A stretch of 7,588 nt of DNA from an uncultured Oscillospiraceae bacterium. GTDB lineage: Bacteria > Bacillota > Clostridia > Oscillospirales > Acutalibacteraceae. The notes beneath the pieces are model-generated. The model saw only the letters and a program-made list of their open reading frames with translations. It was not told where the DNA came from and did no database searches. This document shows positions 4,496 through 7,588 of this stretch, in pieces (position 1 is the stretch's first letter; each line of letters opens with the position of its first letter). The stretch lies in the NCBI GenBank assembly GCA_902462665.1, contig CABQCM010000058.1, positions 1 to 7,588 of the forward strand, in the 5' to 3' direction. The position numbers and the translations under genes were made by a program.

Positions 4496-7400
4496 TTATG
4501 CAATTCCAAGCTTTTTCTCAATCTCATTAACGTTCATCTCCAGCACCTTGGATACACCCTTTTCCTGCATGGTAACGCCGTAGAGCACGTCGGCCTCCTC
4601 CATCGTGCCGCGGCGGTGGGTGACGGCGATAAACTGGGTAGAGCCGCACATGCGCCGCAGGTATCCGGCAAAGCGGTCCACGTTTACATCGTCCAAAGCC
4701 GACTCTACCTCGTCGAGCATACAGAAGGGAGGCGGACTGACCTTCATGATCGCAAAATAGATGGCGATGGCCACCAGCGACTTTTCGCCGCCCGAGAGCT
4801 GCTCGATGTTGGATACCTTTTTGCCCGGCGGCTGCACCCGGATGTCGATGCCGCTGGTGAGCGGGTCGCTCGCATCGGTAAGGCTCAGCTCGGCTGTGCC
4901 CCCGCCAAACAAATCCACAAAGGTGTTGGAGAAATGTCCTCGAATCTCCTCAAAGCTCTGGACAAACAGCTCCTCCATGCGCCCGGTCAGTTCCCGGATG
5001 AGACGGGTCAGTTCCTCCCGCGCCTTTTGCACGTCGTCGATCTGCTCTTTGTAAAACCGATACCGCTCGGCCACCTCTTTGTATTCCTCGATGGCAGCAA
5101 CATTGACGCTGCCCAGGGAACGAATGGCGCTTTTCAGCTCGCCCAAACGGCGAGACGCCGCTGATCGTTCCCCAATGTCAATGTTCATGGCCTCGGCCTC
5201 GCTGCGGGTGAGAGAGTATTCGTCATAAAGCTTCGCGACCAGTTCCTCGTTTTGGCGGGAAAGAGCGTCGCGCCGCTCCTCCAAACGGGCAATTTCGCTG
5301 CTGAGCCGCTCGCGCTTCTCCATATTCTCCCGTTCGCGGGAGCGAAGCTGTACCGTCTGCTGTTCCATCTCCTGCCGTCGGCGCTGACACTCCCCGATCT
5401 GCTCTTCGCAAGACGTTGCCTGCTCGCGCAGCTCCTTCGCATGAGCGGTTAATTCGGCGATGCGTTCTTCCTGTTGGACAATGCGTTGGTCGACCTCGGC
5501 CATTTCCTGCTCGATGCGGCCGATGCTGCCGGTCGAATCAGCCCGGCGACGAGTCATATCGTCGAGCGAGGCGCGGATGGATTCCATATCCTTCTCCTGC
5601 GCCATCTGCTCCATACGCAGGGCGGAGCAGCGATCCCCCAATTCTTCCCGCCGCTGGGACAATGCGTCCCGGCCGCCGGTGAGCGCGTCCAGCTTTGCCT
5701 GCCACACAGCGCTTTCCTCGCGCATGCCTTCCTGCGCCTCGTGTGCCTGGCGTATGGTTTGATCGAGTTCCTCGCGGCGGCGAGTTGCCCCGGCTTCCTC
5801 CTGCCGAAGCTCCTCGAGCGTCTGCCTCGCAGCGGCAAGCTGACTTTGCACACGGCGCAGCTCAGCTTCGCAGCGGATGGCATCCTCCTGCACGGTGGTC
5901 ATTTCGGAGTGCAAGGCCAAAAGCTCCGCCTCTTCTTTTGCCTGCTCGGCGGCGGCGACACGATAGCCTTCCCGCGCCTGCTCGGCCCGTTCAAACAGCT
6001 TTTTCGCTTCGGCACGGATGGCTTCAATCTCTCCCGCGCGGGCAAGAAGCCCGGCGTTTTTGGACAGCGAGCCGCCGGTAAGCGAACCGCCCGCGTTGAC
6101 TACCTGCCCGTCGAGCGTCACCACACGAAAACGGTAGCCATACCGCCGGGCAATAGCCACGGCCGCGTCCAAGTCCTCCGCCACTGCCACCCGGCCGAGC
6201 AGGGAATTGACAATTTCCCGGTATTGTGGGTCAAAGGAAATCAACTCAGCCGCCACGCCCACAAACCCGGCGCAGCCGTCCAGCCCCTTTTCTTCTAAAA
6301 CCCGCCCTTTGATGGAGGACATCGGCAGAAACGTCCCCCGGCCCGAGCGCTGTTCTTTGAGCCTGGCGATGGCCCGTTTGGCGTCCGCTTCGGTTTCGAC
6401 GACAATATTTTGCATGGCCGCTCCCAGCGCGATTTCGACGGCGGTGGCGTATTTTCCATCCACCGAAATCAAGCGGGAAACCGGCCCGCGCACTCCCGAA
6501 AGCTGGCCGCGCTCGGCCGCTTTCATCACTTCCTTGACGGCGTAGGCAAAGCCCTCCAGGTTTTTCTCCAGCTCCTCGAGCATCTGGGCCCGCTTCTGCC
6601 GGGTTTGTGCATCGAGAGAAAGGGAATCGGCCTGCTTTTTCAGTTCCTCCGCCCGCTCTCGGCGAGAATTCAGCCGCATTTGCCGCCCCGTTTCGGCGTT
6701 GCGGCATTCCTCCATGCGCTCCTTGCAACGGGTAAGGTCTTTTTCCAGCGCATGGGCTTCCTCCTCCATGCGCGCCTCCTCGGCAGTCTGAATCTCCTTG
6801 GTCTGGGATACAACTTGAGAACGGCGGTCAATTTCCTCCAGGGAGGAACGCGCCGCCGCCTGACGCATCTGCCATTCGGAACGCTTCTGCGCCAGACTGC
6901 TCAAGGTACGATTGATTTCCTCTGCCTGGCCGGAGGACCGCATACTCTCTTGAAGCAGCTCCTCAAGCTCGGCCGAGGCGGCGGCCAGCGCCTCTTTTTT
7001 CTGCAAAAGGGCTTGTTCTCGCCGGCGAATTTCCTCCTCGCTCGCCTGGATCTGAGCCAACAGCTCGGCGTCGCTACCGCCGAGACGCTCCATCTCCCCG
7101 CGCAGCCGATCAATGGTTTCGTTGTGGTGCTCGATGGTATTGCGCCCGACCGCGACCTCGCCGTCGGTGCGGGTTGCTTCCTCCTCCCACGCGGAGGCGG
7201 CGCGGCGCAGATTGTCAATCTGCACGGCGATATTCTGCATCTGCTGGGATAGCTGCTCGTTTTCCTCCGACGAGCCTTCCATGGCCCGGCCGGCCTCGTC
7301 GTATTGGCTGCGGGCCAGGTCGATTTTATGCTGCTGCTCGCGCAGCACATCTTTGGCGCGCTCAAGGGAATCCAGCCACAGCCCGATTTCCAGCGTGCGC

Positions 7401-7588
7401 TTTTCTTCCGATAAGGTCAGAAAACGCTCGGCCTTGTCACTTTGCGTTTTCAGCGGGCCGACGCGGGCCTCCAGCTCCGACTGGATGTCGAGCAGACGAA
7501 CCATGTTTTCTTCCGCCCCGGCCAGCTTGCGCTCGGCCTCCTGCCGGCGGTAGCGATAACGGGAAATTCCCGCCGCTTCCTCAAACAT
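4496..7588 (-). CDS. smc: Chromosome segregation ATPase SMC, partial (N-terminus outside the window)
   Basis: SMC homodimers, with ScpA and ScpB, form the bacterial condensin that loads near the origin and folds and separates sister chromosomes. The window holds the last 1030 residues. The frame begins at the right edge with MFEEAAGISRYRYRR, a conserved stretch roughly 150 residues into SMC proteins, so the Walker A domain is missing only because of the window edge. Order along the partial protein: a coiled coil from about 15 to 345; the hinge from about 345 to 505, with GFAYAVKEV, the GKYATAVEIALGAAMQNIVV core and NAGGSLTGGS; the returning coiled coil from about 510 to 880, containing SLGSVNVAAIEEY; then the C-terminal ATPase head with VDLFGGGTAEL, signature LSGGEKS at 931-937, Walker B PFCMLDE at 954-960 (catalytic Glu E960) and the H-loop histidine H991. 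It stops at TAA 4496-4498. The coils are rich in Glu, Arg and Gln. No defect is seen. Confidence 0.97.
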   Translation of the reverse strand: MFEEAAGISRYRYRRQEAERKLAGAEENMVRLLDIQSELEARVGPLKTQSDKAERFLTLSEEKRTLEIGLWLDSLERAKDVLREQQHKIDLARSQYDEAGRAMEGSSEENEQLSQQMQNIAVQIDNLRRAASAWEEEATRTDGEVAVGRNTIEHHNETIDRLRGEMERLGGSDAELLAQIQASEEEIRRREQALLQKKEALAAASAELEELLQESMRSSGQAEEINRTLSSLAQKRSEWQMRQAAARSSLEEIDRRSQVVSQTKEIQTAEEARMEEEAHALEKDLTRCKERMEECRNAETGRQMRLNSRRERAEELKKQADSLSLDAQTRQKRAQMLEELEKNLEGFAYAVKEVMKAAERGQLSGVRGPVSRLISVDGKYATAVEIALGAAMQNIVVETEADAKRAIARLKEQRSGRGTFLPMSSIKGRVLEEKGLDGCAGFVGVAAELISFDPQYREIVNSLLGRVAVAEDLDAAVAIARRYGYRFRVVTLDGQVVNAGGSLTGGSLSKNAGLLARAGEIEAIRAEAKKLFERAEQAREGYRVAAAEQAKEEAELLALHSEMTTVQEDAIRCEAELRRVQSQLAAARQTLEELRQEEAGATRRREELDQTIRQAHEAQEGMREESAVWQAKLDALTGGRDALSQRREELGDRCSALRMEQMAQEKDMESIRASLDDMTRRRADSTGSIGRIEQEMAEVDQRIVQQEERIAELTAHAKELREQATSCEEQIGECQRRRQEMEQQTVQLRSRERENMEKRERLSSEIARLEERRDALSRQNEELVAKLYDEYSLTRSEAEAMNIDIGERSAASRRLGELKSAIRSLGSVNVAAIEEYKEVAERYRFYKEQIDDVQKAREELTRLIRELTGRMEELFVQSFEEIRGHFSNTFVDLFGGGTAELSLTDASDPLTSGIDIRVQPPGKKVSNIEQLSGGEKSLVAIAIYFAIMKVSPPPFCMLDEVESALDDVNVDRFAGYLRRMCGSTQFIAVTHRRGTMEEADVLYGVTMQEKGVSKVLEMNVNEIEKKLGIA

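Noticed and set aside
3432..4583. 383-codon + strand open frame
   Set aside because: It is the antisense shadow of ftsY caused by GC-rich codon use; the minus strand shows all SRP-GTPase motifs.
5474..7252. Long + strand open frames opposite smc (about 274 and 280 codons)
   Set aside because: They are antisense to the SMC hinge and coiled coils and have no family resemblance.
1..7588. CRISPR array, transposase, integrase or toxin-antitoxin pair
   Set aside because: No regular direct repeats with spacers, and no frame with the motifs of such proteins, were found on either strand.

Overview
The window looks like the chromosome of a Clostridia-type Firmicute, probably near the Oscillospiraceae/Ruminococcaceae. 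The grounds are a DUF2935 protein, a short FtsY without an acidic N-terminal domain, adjacent smc and ftsY genes, and strong AGGAAAG/GGAGG ribosome binding sites. This placement comes from gene content only.

Layout. Bases 1-386 (+) hold the 3' end of a DUF2935 gene. Bases 387-827 are a long intergenic region with a Rho-independent terminator, a short repeat resembling a tRNA T-arm, a strong hairpin, and then a promoter, a dyad and a ribosome binding site. These lead into an AT-rich class I SAM-dependent methyltransferase gene (828-1625, +). A second, diverged copy of the T-arm-like repeat, again followed by a hairpin, lies just after the methyltransferase, so the gene is bracketed by the two copies. 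Bases 1626-1952 are a convergent intergenic region with two terminators. From 1953 to the end everything is on the minus strand. In transcription order this is smc (5' end outside the window), ftsY, a RdgB/HAM1-type nucleotide pyrophosphatase gene, and deoC.

The minus-strand genes are housekeeping: chromosome organisation (SMC), membrane protein targeting (FtsY), cleansing of the nucleotide pool (RdgB) and deoxynucleoside catabolism (DeoC). They could be read as one transcript, but the gaps of about 95-145 bp allow internal promoters. deoC is interrupted by a frameshift right after its Schiff-base lysine motif. It is either a recent pseudogene or carries a sequence error.

The most unusual part is 515-1881: a low-GC methyltransferase of unknown substrate with its own dyad-controlled promoter, set between paired T-arm-like/hairpin elements. 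This looks like acquired cargo or an insertion between repeats. I see no transposase, integrase, CRISPR array, complete tRNA or rRNA, and no clear new multi-gene system.
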